From Lysobacteraceae bacterium (lineage in GTDB: Bacteria > Pseudomonadota > Gammaproteobacteria > Xanthomonadales > BQJN01), in contig BQJN01000044.1 in assembly GCA_021604725.1 (NCBI GenBank), positions 1 to 36,524 on the forward strand: 36,524 bases of DNA, given 5' to 3'. Positions within the stretch are counted from its first letter, which is position 1. Each line of letters starts with the position of its first letter. Both the position numbers and the translations under genes were made by a program. Below are positions 25,270 to 33,699 of the stretch, piece after piece. Below the pieces are notes generated by a model. The model worked only from the letters and a program-made list of their open reading frames with translations, ran no database searches and was not told where the DNA came from.

Positions 25270-25509
25270 CGCTATGCCATGGCCACGGAGCAGCGAGCCT
25301 GCCGCGTGGCACCAATGACGTGCGTGTGGCGGGCGGCTAGATTCTGCCTTGTTGCACTTGCAGACGATTTGAGCGCTCTGCAGCGCGGGCAACGGGTCCT
25401 CACCACATCCACCGGTTGCCCGACAATTGCAAAGCGCTGAACTCGTGCGTGAACTTTAAGTCGCGTTGAGGGACGTGCGATTTGCCCGGCTCCGGCCGGG
25501 CATTTTTTT
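25270..25509 (+). ncRNA. Putative structured small RNA ending at an intrinsic terminator
   Basis: The stretch contains nested stems (GCGCT/AGCGC near 25372-25385, GGGCAAC/GTTGCCC near 25387-25421) and ends with a textbook terminator. No protein family is recognised in the rightward frames. The 5' end is not known; 25270 is a guess. It does not show the signatures of 6S, SRP, RNase P or tmRNA. Confidence 0.35.
25483..25509 (+). terminator. Strong rightward intrinsic terminator without an obvious gene
   Basis: TGCCCGGC, loop TCCG, GCCGGGCA, then seven T on the plus strand. On the minus strand the stem is followed by AAATCG, so it is not a good leftward terminator for the neighbouring genes. 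Confidence 0.8.
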
Positions 25510-25515
25510 GCCCGC

Positions 25516-25923
25516 CTAGTTTTGACGATGACGTAGCAACGCCATTCCGGCTCTCGCGCTGGCAACCAGAGCGCATAGAGCACCCATCGGAGTGAGCACG
25601 ATCCACAACGCCGGATCGACCTCGCTCGCCGTAACCCCGCCCAGCAAAAACCCGGCTGGAATAAACAGTCCGGCCAAAAGCCAAAGCCAACTGTCCAGCT
25701 TGTTGCCGACCGCCTCATACCTCAACGCAGTCAATGCATAGACGATGTTTAAGATGGCCATTAATGCGCCATGTGCATGCCCGAGCACCCATAACTCGCG
25801 ACGCAAATCATGCTCGAAGTAGAACGGTGTCTTGAATAAATGCAAGGACTCCAGAAAAAGTCCAACCGAGATGAAGAAGGCCAATGCCAGCCAGCCGAAT
25901 TTGAGGTTGCTTGTTGCGTTCAT
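25516..25923 (-). CDS. Four-span membrane protein with GHAHG motif
   Basis: 135 residues from ATG 25923; longer starts would extend antisense-free into the cytochrome gene. The spans are LALAFFISVGLFLESLHLF, GHAHGALMAILNIVYALTAL, WLWLLAGLFIPAGFLLGG and LWIVLTPMGALCALVASARA. The second span has the His-rich LGHAHG seen in several small membrane families with haem or metal ligation. The gene lies 35 bp after the multihaem cytochrome and is probably co-transcribed, so a role in the same electron-transfer or assembly pathway is possible. No family name is assigned. Confidence 0.7.
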   Translation of the reverse strand: MNATSNLKFGWLALAFFISVGLFLESLHLFKTPFYFEHDLRRELWVLGHAHGALMAILNIVYALTALRYEAVGNKLDSWLWLLAGLFIPAGFLLGGVTASEVDPALWIVLTPMGALCALVASARAGMALLRHRQN

Positions 25924-25958
25924 GATCAAAGCGTCCTTAAGCGGGTGACGAATCCTGA

Positions 25959-27833
25959 TTATTCGCCAATATTGATGTCTTTTCCGGTCTGCATGGTCAA
26001 CAGTTGATGCAACTGCGCCAGGTCCGGCCGCCATTGTTCATCCAGCCCAACGTTCGCCGGCCGGGGCCAGCTTGATTTGTCCAAAGCAGCAAACGATTGC
26101 AATAGCGCTTCAACTCGATTCTTGCGCTCGGTCACATCGCCAATGAAGTCGAAGTCGTCGAGCACCTGTGCGAACCGCGTCTCGCCCTGCGCCGTCCAGC
26201 GCCGTTCAATCGCCAGCAAGCTATCGCGAGCAAACCAGCGCATGATCGGATAACGATCTTCCAGCGTCACCAACAGATAGGGCACAGCCCACATTCGCTG
26301 CTCCGCTCGATTGCCATTGCCAAACAGGCCAAATTGAGTAGTTGCCACCGCACGCTGAACCGGGTCGCCGCTGAGCATATCAACCACCAACCTGGGCAAC
26401 GCACCGGTGTCTGTTGGAGACTCACCGTCCAGCACGCTTTGCGCCCAGGCAACGGTCTGCTCTACGTGACAGTTGGTGCAGGCATCAGGGCGCTGGTCCA
26501 ACAGATTCTGTGCCGGCTCAGGCACTTCAATGCGATGGCTTTGGTGTATTCCCATGACGCCATAAACCATGTTGGGCATGTGGCAACTTCGACATTCCGA
26601 CCCGGCGCTCTCCGCATCGTGGAAGGTATGCCCGGTCACATCCTCGGCGATGCCTGTATGACAGTCGAGGCACGGTGCATTGCCGCGGTTTCTGTCCGTA
26701 ATCTGCCCGGCCGGATCGCCATCATGCATGCTGTGACAGCTGATGCAACTGATGTCCCCGTCCTCAAAACAGGCCGACGACGTCAGGCCTTGGTACTCAT
26801 ATGCAGTCAGCCTCGGTGTACCGTCCGGCCAGAAGCGCAGTCGGAAGATGTCCTGATTGTGCGACTGTGGTGGCAGCGTGTCTTTTTCGATCGGTCGAAC
26901 GTGGTCGTGCAGATCAAGGCCTGCACGAAATGTCGGGCCATCGTCCAGCCACTGCATGATCAAGCGGTCATTGATGGGCAGGCGCTGTCCGTGACATTGC
27001 CCGCATATTTGCGTACTGCGCTCATGATCCAGCTTGCCAGGGTTGACGATGGTCGGATCATCGAGATCGCCAAGCGCAAGCGTGTAGCGGCGCAGTGGGT
27101 TCTGGTTTCGCTGCGCATGATCGGCACCGGGCGAGTGGCAGGCCTCGCAGCTAATGCCCAACTCCGCTACTTCCGATTCATAACGAGCGTCATATCGAAA
27201 ATCAAACGGCTGACCTTGCCGTCCACGATCAAGCAGTTCGTTCAGATTGGTAATACCCGGTTCAGGCCCGGTGTTGTGGCAAAAAATGCAGTTCTGGTTC
27301 CACAGCGTTAAATGAGCATCGAACGGCATGTCATCCGAGCCCAGGAAAACCCCGTTGAGGTGGACCCAGCGACCCGCGTAAATGTGCCAAAGAATAGGCA
27401 ACCGCCAGTAGTTTCCTGGACCTGCCGCCGGGTCCTGTGTCAAATACTGTTGGTAGCGATGGGAACCAACCGTGCGCTCCACTTTCAGCTTTCGGCTTAG
27501 CTTTCCGTCTGCATCAAGGTACTCAATATAGAAATGGTCACCTTCGCGAACGGGTCGTATGTCCACCCCCCAATAGCGCATGACCCGGCCATCGAAAGCA
27601 CCGCGCACGGTGTCGGGTGTTGCCTCCTGCGTCATGGTGCGATGCCAGGTTCGATGCCAGCTGCGGTATTGGTCACGGTGGCAGGTGCGGCAAGTGTTGG
27701 AGCCGGCCCAATCGAACTTTCGTTCTTCAATGGCAGACGGCGGGCCGATCATGTTTTCGGTGGCGATGCTGACCGACAGCCAGGCTATGCCCAGAAGTAA
27801 CAAGCCCGCTGCGGGCAGAGCAGTTCGATTCAT
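25959..27833 (-). CDS. Periplasmic multihaem (eight CxxCH) cytochrome c
   Basis: 624 residues from ATG 27833; earlier starts would bury the signal anchor (LLLLGIAWLSVSIA, 11-24). Haem sites in order: CRTCH (48-52), CIFCH, CEACH, CGQCH, CISCH, CLDCH, CRSCH and CTNCH, with many additional His as distal ligands. The layout resembles cytochrome c554-like family proteins. The C-terminal 150 residues lack haem sites and are helical (LVVDMLSGDPVQRAVATTQF, RWFARDSLLAIERRW). Located in the periplasm and attached by its anchor, it likely takes part in redox transfer; the substrate is not inferable. It lies between the subtilase and the 4-TM gene, all leftward. Confidence 0.85.
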   Translation of the reverse strand: MNRTALPAAGLLLLGIAWLSVSIATENMIGPPSAIEERKFDWAGSNTCRTCHRDQYRSWHRTWHRTMTQEATPDTVRGAFDGRVMRYWGVDIRPVREGDHFYIEYLDADGKLSRKLKVERTVGSHRYQQYLTQDPAAGPGNYWRLPILWHIYAGRWVHLNGVFLGSDDMPFDAHLTLWNQNCIFCHNTGPEPGITNLNELLDRGRQGQPFDFRYDARYESEVAELGISCEACHSPGADHAQRNQNPLRRYTLALGDLDDPTIVNPGKLDHERSTQICGQCHGQRLPINDRLIMQWLDDGPTFRAGLDLHDHVRPIEKDTLPPQSHNQDIFRLRFWPDGTPRLTAYEYQGLTSSACFEDGDISCISCHSMHDGDPAGQITDRNRGNAPCLDCHTGIAEDVTGHTFHDAESAGSECRSCHMPNMVYGVMGIHQSHRIEVPEPAQNLLDQRPDACTNCHVEQTVAWAQSVLDGESPTDTGALPRLVVDMLSGDPVQRAVATTQFGLFGNGNRAEQRMWAVPYLLVTLEDRYPIMRWFARDSLLAIERRWTAQGETRFAQVLDDFDFIGDVTERKNRVEALLQSFAALDKSSWPRPANVGLDEQWRPDLAQLHQLLTMQTGKDINIGE

Positions 27834-27895
27834 CCGGTAAGTGTAAACGATTGGCAACAAGCGCCACAGGATAGTTGCGTTGTAAAAAGCGATAA

Positions 27896-27921
27896 GGCGC
27901 TGCCCCGGTGGGAGCAGCGCC
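27896..27921 (-). terminator. Terminator-like hairpin after the subtilase
   Basis: GGCGCTGC (27896-27903) and GCAGCGCC (27914-27921) form an 8-bp stem. On the minus strand it is followed by TTATCGCTTTTTAC. It sits 55-80 bp after the subtilase stop and before the cytochrome start. Confidence 0.6.
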
Positions 27922-27975
27922 GTTAAGCCTCCAACGTGTGGTTTTACCGGCCCTTTCTGGGCCGCGACACCCCCC

Positions 27976-30900
27976 TCAAAGAACCGTTGTCTGGCACACC
28001 TCAACCTCAACGGTCAGCGTGAACAGGCGACCTCTGGGGTTGTTAAACCGCAAGGTTCGGGCCGTGGACGTTTCTCCGGCTGACCATGTTTCATCACCCA
28101 TCTGCGCGGAATAGTCAAACTCCGCAGGGTCTGCCGCATTCTGGCCGCTGCCATTGTTGTCCGCATTGGCCACGGAGACGTCCGCAGACCCGATTCCGAC
28201 AACTCTGAACTTGACTGGGTTGGGCAAGTCAGCACCGCTGGTGTTGGTCAGGACAAGGTCGATCTCAGTGATGCCACTGTTATATGACTGAGCGGTGACC
28301 TGAATATCGAAATCATTGGCAGCGATAGTCTGGGGGACGCAGCGTCTTACCGTTACCGTTTCAATGTTGCTGGCCTCCGGCGTGTAAGAACAGACAGCGC
28401 CCGGATACTCAGAAATGATGCGGTACTCGTAGTTGCCATCGCCGGCACCATTGATCTGGTAACTGGTTTGGCTGGCGTTCAGACTTGCAATGGTGGCGAA
28501 CGGGAAGTCGTTGAATTTTTGCTGCAGGTGGAATGCAGTTTCATGACCCGTACCGGTCCAATCCAATGTAAAGTTGCCGTCATGATCGACTTCATTACCC
28601 GATTGGTTGGTGTAGTCGCCTGCGATCCCTGCCAGAGCGGCTGGGTCGGCACTGCCACCAGCACTGCCGCCACTAACGCCGTGCTTGTCTACTGTCAACG
28701 TAAAGCTGGAGTCAGCACCGGCATAGTTCTCAATGCGGTAGGTGTAGGTGCCAGCCTGGCTGATGGCGACATCGATCGTTTCAACACTACCCAGATTGCC
28801 TGAGCTGCCGATGACATCACCGTTCGGATCGAGCAGTTCCATGTCCAGGTCCGGATAGGCCACGTTGGTAACCGAGTCGCCTTCAAGCAGCCCGACCAGG
28901 CGATGGGTGCCCGAGGCCACCTGAACTGGAACGTCTACGATGGTCTCACCGATCAATGGAGCAGCGTCAGAGGCGCCAGGTCCAATCATGCCGTGGTAGG
29001 TTTCCGTAGTCACTGTCGGCGTGCCGCCAGTGCTGCCACCGAGGTTCGGTTGTGATGGTACTGCGCGATAGTAGAACGGCATGCTCATGGTCTGCTGACC
29101 ATCGTTGCGATCTGCCACCAGGTAGAACTGGAACTCGGCCAGCGTCTCACCAGCAAACTGGGCTGAATCAAATCCAAGGCTTACAAACACGGTTCGTTCA
29201 CCATTTGGTGGCACGGTGACCTGAGCTGGCGTCACCTGCAGCTGCACTCCTGGAAGGTCTGCGTTGCGATTGTTTTCCATACGAAGGTCAAACGTTCCGC
29301 CCTCGCCTTTGGTATCGCGCAACACAACTTCGACCCCTTCATTGCTTACGCACATGTTGTCGATGACGGGCACATTGCCGAAAGAGTGACTGCCAAGGAT
29401 TGATGGTGCGACGATGCCATCGCCCTCAACACCCATCAGTACACTGGCGTTGGCTGCGCGCTCGACGTGCATCAAACCACCGCCAAGTGAGTGGACTTTC
29501 TCGTCTGTATAGGCAGCCGGGTTGCCGTACTGGTCGCGCATCATGGTGGCGTTATTGAGCAGCGCGGTGCGAATCATTGCCGGTGTCCAGCTTGGGTTGG
29601 CTTGTTTGATCAGGGCTGCAGCACCTGCAACATGCGGCGATGCCATGGAGGTTCCATCTGAGTTACCGTACGGCAAGCCGTGACCGGTGGCTGACAATGC
29701 GCCCATCAGGCTCGGTGGTGGCACTGCAGCTGCAATCGCCGCACCTGGCGCACCAATGTCCGGTTTGATCTGGCCGTAGCCCGCAACTGGCCCGCGTGAA
29801 CTGAAGCCCGTAACCATACCTTTGAACAGGTCCGCATCTTTGCCGTTTAGCCGAATCGAATGATTGGATAGACCGTCGCCCGCGAAACCCAGATTCATCA
29901 GGTATTGACCGTTCTCTTGCGAGATGGTCATCAACACATTGGCTGACGGTGCCAGTACGCCACCGATTTCACCAGGCACGTTGTTGAACACGACGGTTCC
30001 AATTGCGCCCTTCGCTTCGCACTGTGCCGCTTTGTTGGCAAACAGGCCGGTTCCATTATCGGCAGCTTCTGCCGTCGAGCCGCGCTCCACCAGGCAGATG
30101 TTTCCAGCTACCGTATCAGGCACCTGGTCTGGCGTGTCGGCAAAACCAGCGAACACATAGCGCCCTTGCACACCACCGGTGTATTCGGACGCCAGATTGG
30201 CGTATTCAGGCTTCACGGCATGAATCTTTGGTGAGCCCGGCATCACATTGCCACTTATGTCCAGCACTTCGATGCTATGCGGGATTACGCCATCGTCGTT
30301 GGTGGCGGCGACGGAAATCACGTGAACACCCGTCGACGGTGAACCTACGATACCCGCTACATCGCCATCGTTGCCGGCCGCAGCCGCGACTACGGCACCC
30401 GCCAGAGCAGCGTTGCTGGAGGCCACTGCGGTAGCATCTGTCGCTGTGCCATACGCACCGCCCAGGCTGAGGTTGATGGTATCAGCCACTGGCTTGGCAA
30501 AGCCGGTCAAGGTTCGCGGAGAAACCGCATCTTCCAGCGCCATGATGGTGTTGATATTGATGCAACCACCAACTGTTCCCGTTAGCGATCCGGCAGTGGA
30601 GATGATGTCTGAACATACGCCATAGCTCATCAGCCTGGCCTGTGGAGCAACCCCATGCAGATCAATGTCGTCTTCGGTCAACGGGATCTGATCCGGGCCC
30701 CATGAATAGCCTCGATAACCAGCGGCGGTTGATGCGACGTGGGTACCGTGACCCATGGCGTCTTCAATCGCCAGGTCAGCGAACGGAATGTAGTAAATGA
30801 CCTTCTCATTGCTGGGGACAGCCGCTTGATGGGGAAGCACGCCAAGCCGCGGTGGTGTGAAATCACCACCAAACATCTCGTGAAACCACTCGATGCCAGT

Positions 30901-31440
30901 ATCAATTACTGCAACGTTGACACCCTGCCCTTCAAAGCCTTCGCCTAGCGTATCGAATGGGCCCAGTTCGTGGACGCTGCCATACATGTCATTGGCGGTC
31001 ACGTAGTTGACACTACGATCCAGTTGGGTGCGCTGCATGGTAGCTCGATGCACCTTCTTGATACCCGCAACATCATGTAGTCGATGCACTTGATCCAGCG
31101 GCACATCTACCGCAACACCGTTCAGGACCATGGTGTACCGGTAGTCAACCGTGGCCGCCGGCATCCCTGTATAGCCAGGGATAGTAATTGCAGCAATATC
31201 TATGTCGATGCCTTCAGCCATCACCGAAGACAAGACGGCGTCTTGCGATGCCTCTAGCTGAGCCCGGTAGGCTTGCAGCTGTGCTTCGGTGACATCGAAG
31301 CCCTGCCCCTCTTCGCGCGCCTTGTAAACGGCACCCGGGTCACCGTCCATTTCCAAGATGACAGTAGTCGTGGTGGCCAAAGCATCGGCGTTCACAGCCA
31401 GGCCAATGGCAATGACCAATGCGCTTAGTCGGTTCTTCAT
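27976..31440 (-). CDS. Secreted subtilisin-like (S8) protease with PA and PPC domains
   Basis: 1154 residues from ATG 31440 with GAGGG upstream; a GTG five codons earlier is less likely. Signal peptide MKNRLSALVIAIGLAVNADA-LA, then an I9-type propeptide. The catalytic triad is complete: Asp180 (VAVIDTGIEW), His231 (GHGTHVA), Ser598 (GTSMASPHVAG), with oxyanion Asn357 (AAAGNDG). A PA domain is inserted at about 395-540 (GNICLVERGS, GTVVFNNV). The C-terminal part has a Fn3-like segment and a PPC domain around 830-930 (VASGTHRLVGLLEGDS, ISQAGTYTYRIENYAG). It ends with a further beta domain and two or more cysteines. This is a typical large secreted protease of nutrient-scavenging gammaproteobacteria. 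Confidence 0.92.
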   Translation of the reverse strand: MKNRLSALVIAIGLAVNADALATTTTVILEMDGDPGAVYKAREEGQGFDVTEAQLQAYRAQLEASQDAVLSSVMAEGIDIDIAAITIPGYTGMPAATVDYRYTMVLNGVAVDVPLDQVHRLHDVAGIKKVHRATMQRTQLDRSVNYVTANDMYGSVHELGPFDTLGEGFEGQGVNVAVIDTGIEWFHEMFGGDFTPPRLGVLPHQAAVPSNEKVIYYIPFADLAIEDAMGHGTHVASTAAGYRGYSWGPDQIPLTEDDIDLHGVAPQARLMSYGVCSDIISTAGSLTGTVGGCININTIMALEDAVSPRTLTGFAKPVADTINLSLGGAYGTATDATAVASSNAALAGAVVAAAAGNDGDVAGIVGSPSTGVHVISVAATNDDGVIPHSIEVLDISGNVMPGSPKIHAVKPEYANLASEYTGGVQGRYVFAGFADTPDQVPDTVAGNICLVERGSTAEAADNGTGLFANKAAQCEAKGAIGTVVFNNVPGEIGGVLAPSANVLMTISQENGQYLMNLGFAGDGLSNHSIRLNGKDADLFKGMVTGFSSRGPVAGYGQIKPDIGAPGAAIAAAVPPPSLMGALSATGHGLPYGNSDGTSMASPHVAGAAALIKQANPSWTPAMIRTALLNNATMMRDQYGNPAAYTDEKVHSLGGGLMHVERAANASVLMGVEGDGIVAPSILGSHSFGNVPVIDNMCVSNEGVEVVLRDTKGEGGTFDLRMENNRNADLPGVQLQVTPAQVTVPPNGERTVFVSLGFDSAQFAGETLAEFQFYLVADRNDGQQTMSMPFYYRAVPSQPNLGGSTGGTPTVTTETYHGMIGPGASDAAPLIGETIVDVPVQVASGTHRLVGLLEGDSVTNVAYPDLDMELLDPNGDVIGSSGNLGSVETIDVAISQAGTYTYRIENYAGADSSFTLTVDKHGVSGGSAGGSADPAALAGIAGDYTNQSGNEVDHDGNFTLDWTGTGHETAFHLQQKFNDFPFATIASLNASQTSYQINGAGDGNYEYRIISEYPGAVCSYTPEASNIETVTVRRCVPQTIAANDFDIQVTAQSYNSGITEIDLVLTNTSGADLPNPVKFRVVGIGSADVSVANADNNGSGQNAADPAEFDYSAQMGDETWSAGETSTARTLRFNNPRGRLFTLTVEVEVCQTTVL

Positions 31441-31513
31441 GCGGGTTGCCCTCACCTATTCGTTTACTGAATATTTCAATAGGCTCAGTGTGAACATTGG
31501 TAACGCGCAGGGG

Positions 31514-31550
31514 CATGGGGGTTTTTCCCCATGTCGGCGAGTAATACCCC
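31514..31550. promoter_or_regulatory. CCCC-rich inverted repeat between the subtilase and the 4-TM gene
   Basis: CATGGGG (31514-31520) and CCCCATG (31527-31533) are inverted around GTTTTT; GTAATACCCC follows at 31541-31550. On the minus strand GGAAAAACCCCCAT matches 25164-25177 over 14 bases. The site is about 75-110 bp before the subtilase start and 125-160 bp before the rightward gene. Confidence 0.45.
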
Positions 31551-31675
31551 TTATGCCCAAGGCGGCTGTAGTTTCGCGACAACCTCATTTGCCAGGGGTG
31601 CCGACATGGCGCAAGATGAGGTGCATCGTCAATTGGACGATCAATAAATCGAACCGTGGGAGGATCGAAAAACTA

Positions 31676-32077
31676 ATGAATACCAAACGATATGTGATGG
31701 CATCACTGGCGGCCGGTGCCTGGATTCTTGTTTATGGGTTTGTGGTCAATGCCATGCTTTTGGCGGAGTTTTGGGAGACCAATACGCCGGCTGAGCTGAT
31801 GCGAGCCGAAGCTGATCAGATCATGTGGGCGATCATCGTCTCCTGCTTCTCGCAAGCGTTCGCTCTGGGGTTTATCTTCACGCGCGGCTACGAAAGCAAA
31901 GGCATGGCTGAGGGCTTCAGGTTCGGACTTCTAGTGGCCTGGTTTATCGCCAGTGTCTATCTATTGATGTACGCCATTCAGCCACTGCCCATGATCGGCC
32001 TGGTGGTATCAAGCATTGCCGATGGCATCATGTACATAGGCGCAGGGATCGTACTGGCTTTGATCTACAAGGAGTGA
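31676..32077 (+). CDS. Four-span membrane protein of unknown function
   Basis: 133 residues from ATG 31676 with GGGAGG upstream; longer frames would extend across the regulatory repeats. Spans: MASLAAGAWILVYGFVVNAM, IMWAIIVSCFSQAFALGFIF, GLLVAWFIASVYLLMYAIQP and IGLVVSSIADGIMYIGAGIV. Between spans one and two is an acidic segment (AEFWETNTPAELMRAEADQ). Repeated MxxI/A-rich spans resemble small uncharacterised membrane families. Divergent from the subtilase with a shared 235-bp upstream region. No function assigned. Confidence 0.75.
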   Translation: MNTKRYVMASLAAGAWILVYGFVVNAMLLAEFWETNTPAELMRAEADQIMWAIIVSCFSQAFALGFIFTRGYESKGMAEGFRFGLLVAWFIASVYLLMYAIQPLPMIGLVVSSIADGIMYIGAGIVLALIYKE

Positions 32078-32088
32078 CCCTTTGATTT

Positions 32089-32118
32089 GATATTGGCGGG
32101 GGTTACCCCGTCAATATC
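32089..32118. terminator. 13-bp hairpin between convergent genes
   Basis: GATATTGGCGGGG (32089-32101) and CCCCGTCAATATC (32106-32118) pair with one G-T. They lie between the end of the 4-TM gene and the end of the first lipoprotein gene. No T-run follows on either strand, so a terminator role is uncertain; the core GGGGGTTACCCC also resembles the regulatory sites. Confidence 0.35.
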
Positions 32119-32133
32119 GAGCCTGGCAAGGGG

Positions 32134-32499
32134 TCAGTACAAGCGCACCGATGTCGGATCGTAAATACCTTCAAGGCGATTTAGCTTGGGATCACTGACT
32201 TGACTAATCGATAAAAACCCTTCAGAGGCCAGAACGGTTGCCTGCGCTGTGCCGCGCGGCGTTCGCAAATTCAATTTGCCATCAAATGTCCACTGGAAGC
32301 GGACAACGTCCTCGCCTTCAAATTTGTAACGCCCTCTGCCCTGCCCGTTATCATCCGGCTCATCGATTGTCAGCCGAACAACGCCCTGACTCTGCTGCCA
32401 GGCACCAGGAATAAACTGGGAAACATCTGAGTCGCCAGAACAAGCGAACAAAAAACACCATACCAATGGCACAACAGAGATCGTCTTTGCCAGCTTCAC
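32134..32499 (-). CDS. Small lipoprotein, duplicate copy A
   Basis: 121 residues from GTG 32499. A lipoprotein signal ends in LFACSG, giving a lipidated Cys20. Mature part: GAWQQSQGVVRLTIDEPDDN, RGRYKFEGEDVVRFQWTFDG, TPRGTAQATVLASEGFLSI. It is a beta-rich protein of a type seen as small outer-membrane-associated lipoproteins. The copy at 32685-33050 is about 80% identical, with matching gene length, so this is a recent tandem duplication. The two signal peptides have diverged most. No known family. Confidence 0.75.
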   Translation of the reverse strand: MKLAKTISVVPLVWCFLFACSGDSDVSQFIPGAWQQSQGVVRLTIDEPDDNGQGRGRYKFEGEDVVRFQWTFDGKLNLRTPRGTAQATVLASEGFLSISQVSDPKLNRLEGIYDPTSVRLY

Positions 32500-32684
32500 A
32501 ACAGTTAGCCCCCGAAATTTGCCTGCAAAGGGGACAGTGTGAACCTTGGGCGCGTGGACGAGAATGGGGAGTTATCCCTAGTGTTGATTACAACTGGTAA
32601 CGTCCACATGGTAGCCTCGCCCGACAATCACCCATCAGCATCCTGGGACTGGTCGAGTCGCGCATTTGGCGCCAAACCCAGCGA

Positions 32685-33050
32685 TCAGTACAGGCGAACT
32701 GATGTCGTGTCGTATACGCCTTCGAGACGCTTCAGCCCAGCATCGCTAACGTCTTTGATCGACAGAAACCCTTCCGAGGCGAGAACGGTAGCCTGCGCGG
32801 TACCGCGCGGTGTTTGCAAATTCAGTTTGCCATCAAAAGTCCACTGGAAGCGGACAACGTCCTCGCCTTCAAATTTGTAACGGCCTTTGCCCTGCCCGTT
32901 ATCATCAGGCTCATCGATTGTTAGCCGAACGACGCCCTGACTTTGCTGCCAGGCACCAGGGATGAATTGCGCAATCTCAGAGTTGCCGGAGCAGGCGAGC
33001 AGAAAACACGACAACAGTGAAATGAGACAGATTTTTGTTGTTAGCGTCAT
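32685..33050 (-). CDS. Small lipoprotein, duplicate copy B
   Basis: 121 residues from ATG 33050 with GGGGGCAA upstream. The lipobox is LLACSG. From GAWQQSQGVVRLTIDEPDDN onward it is nearly the same as copy A, differing mainly in the signal peptide and near the C-terminus (IKDVSDAGLKRLEGVYDTTS against ISQVSDPKLNRLEGIYDPTS). Both genes are leftward, 185 bp apart. Subfunctionalisation or dosage are both possible. No family name assigned. Confidence 0.75.
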   Translation of the reverse strand: MTLTTKICLISLLSCFLLACSGNSEIAQFIPGAWQQSQGVVRLTIDEPDDNGQGKGRYKFEGEDVVRFQWTFDGKLNLQTPRGTAQATVLASEGFLSIKDVSDAGLKRLEGVYDTTSVRLY

Positions 33051-33279
33051 AACATTGCCCCCAGGGTCAAGTTTGAACTCTTCTAGTTATTATTCCACAG
33101 TTCTATCTTACAGATCATGCCACGCTTGCTAGATCGACGAAAGGCGCTTCAGCCCTGTTTAAATTGATCAAAGCGTCTTTGAAGTAAACGGATGTAAGAA
33201 ACGGTGTCGTTCCTTTTACAGAACACGTCCGCAAGTGCCATACTCTTGGCCTCGTTTGGAAGTTGATTGGAGCGACGAT

Positions 33280-33612
33280 ATGTCTGGAAAATTTGAGATT
33301 TATACGGGGAACAACGGCGAGTATTACTTTCGATTGAAAGCCGCCAATGGCCAAAACATCTTGGCCAGCGAAGGTTACAAAACCAAAGCCAGCGCTACGA
33401 ACGGTGTGGAGTCGGTTCGAAAGAACTGCGGTCGCGAAGGCGCTTTCGAATGCCGCGAAGCGAAGAACGGCAAACATTACTTCATCATCAAGGCCACCAA
33501 TGGACAAGAGATTGGCCGCAGCCAGATGTACGCCAGCATGTCTGGATGCACCAACGGCATGGAATCTGTCAAAACCAATGGCTGCTCCGACCGCTGCGAC
33601 GACCTGACATAA
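33280..33612 (+). CDS. UPF0339/DUF1508 (YegP-like) protein
   Basis: 110 residues from ATG 33280 with GGAG nine bases upstream. It consists of two tandem DUF1508 repeats: FEIYTGNNGEYYFRLKAANG, ending VESVRKN, and FECREAKNGKHYFIIKATNG, ending MESVKTN. Each has the family's K..NG..I..S..Y.....C.NG..SV pattern. YegP homologues are small conserved proteins of unknown function, about this length. A four-Cys pattern (C...C in the linker and CSDRCDD at the end) is notable. A strong terminator follows. Confidence 0.85.
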   Translation: MSGKFEIYTGNNGEYYFRLKAANGQNILASEGYKTKASATNGVESVRKNCGREGAFECREAKNGKHYFIIKATNGQEIGRSQMYASMSGCTNGMESVKTNGCSDRCDDLT

Positions 33613-33642
33613 GCCCATCAACAACGGCATTTGCCGAAAACG

Positions 33643-33683
33643 AAAAAAGGCCGGATGAGAGCCACTCATCCGGCCTTTTTTTT
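33643..33683. terminator. Bidirectional intrinsic terminator
   Basis: A six-A run, GGCCGGATGAG, loop AGCCA, CTCATCCGGCC, then eight T. It lies between the convergent UPF0339 and dodecin genes and should terminate both. Confidence 0.9.
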
Positions 33684-33699
33684 AGACAGACAGCGCTAC

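Larger units (their letters stand above)
24899..25515. other. Intergenic region with regulatory palindromes and a putative sRNA
   Basis: 617 bp without a clear gene. It holds the palindrome GGGTAATTACCC (24994-25005), two copies of ACCCCCATTTGA (25002-25013 and 25170-25181), and further right a strong + strand terminator (25483-25509). A rightward frame ending at 25440 has no recognisable product. Confidence 0.6.

Noticed and set aside
25138-25440. Rightward 100-codon open frame before the orphan terminator
   Set aside because: Composition is unlike the real proteins nearby, no ribosome site or family was seen, and the region folds into stems; an RNA gene is more likely.
25270-25509. 6S RNA, SRP RNA, RNase P RNA or tmRNA for the putative sRNA
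   Set aside because: None of the conserved cores I know for these families is visible.
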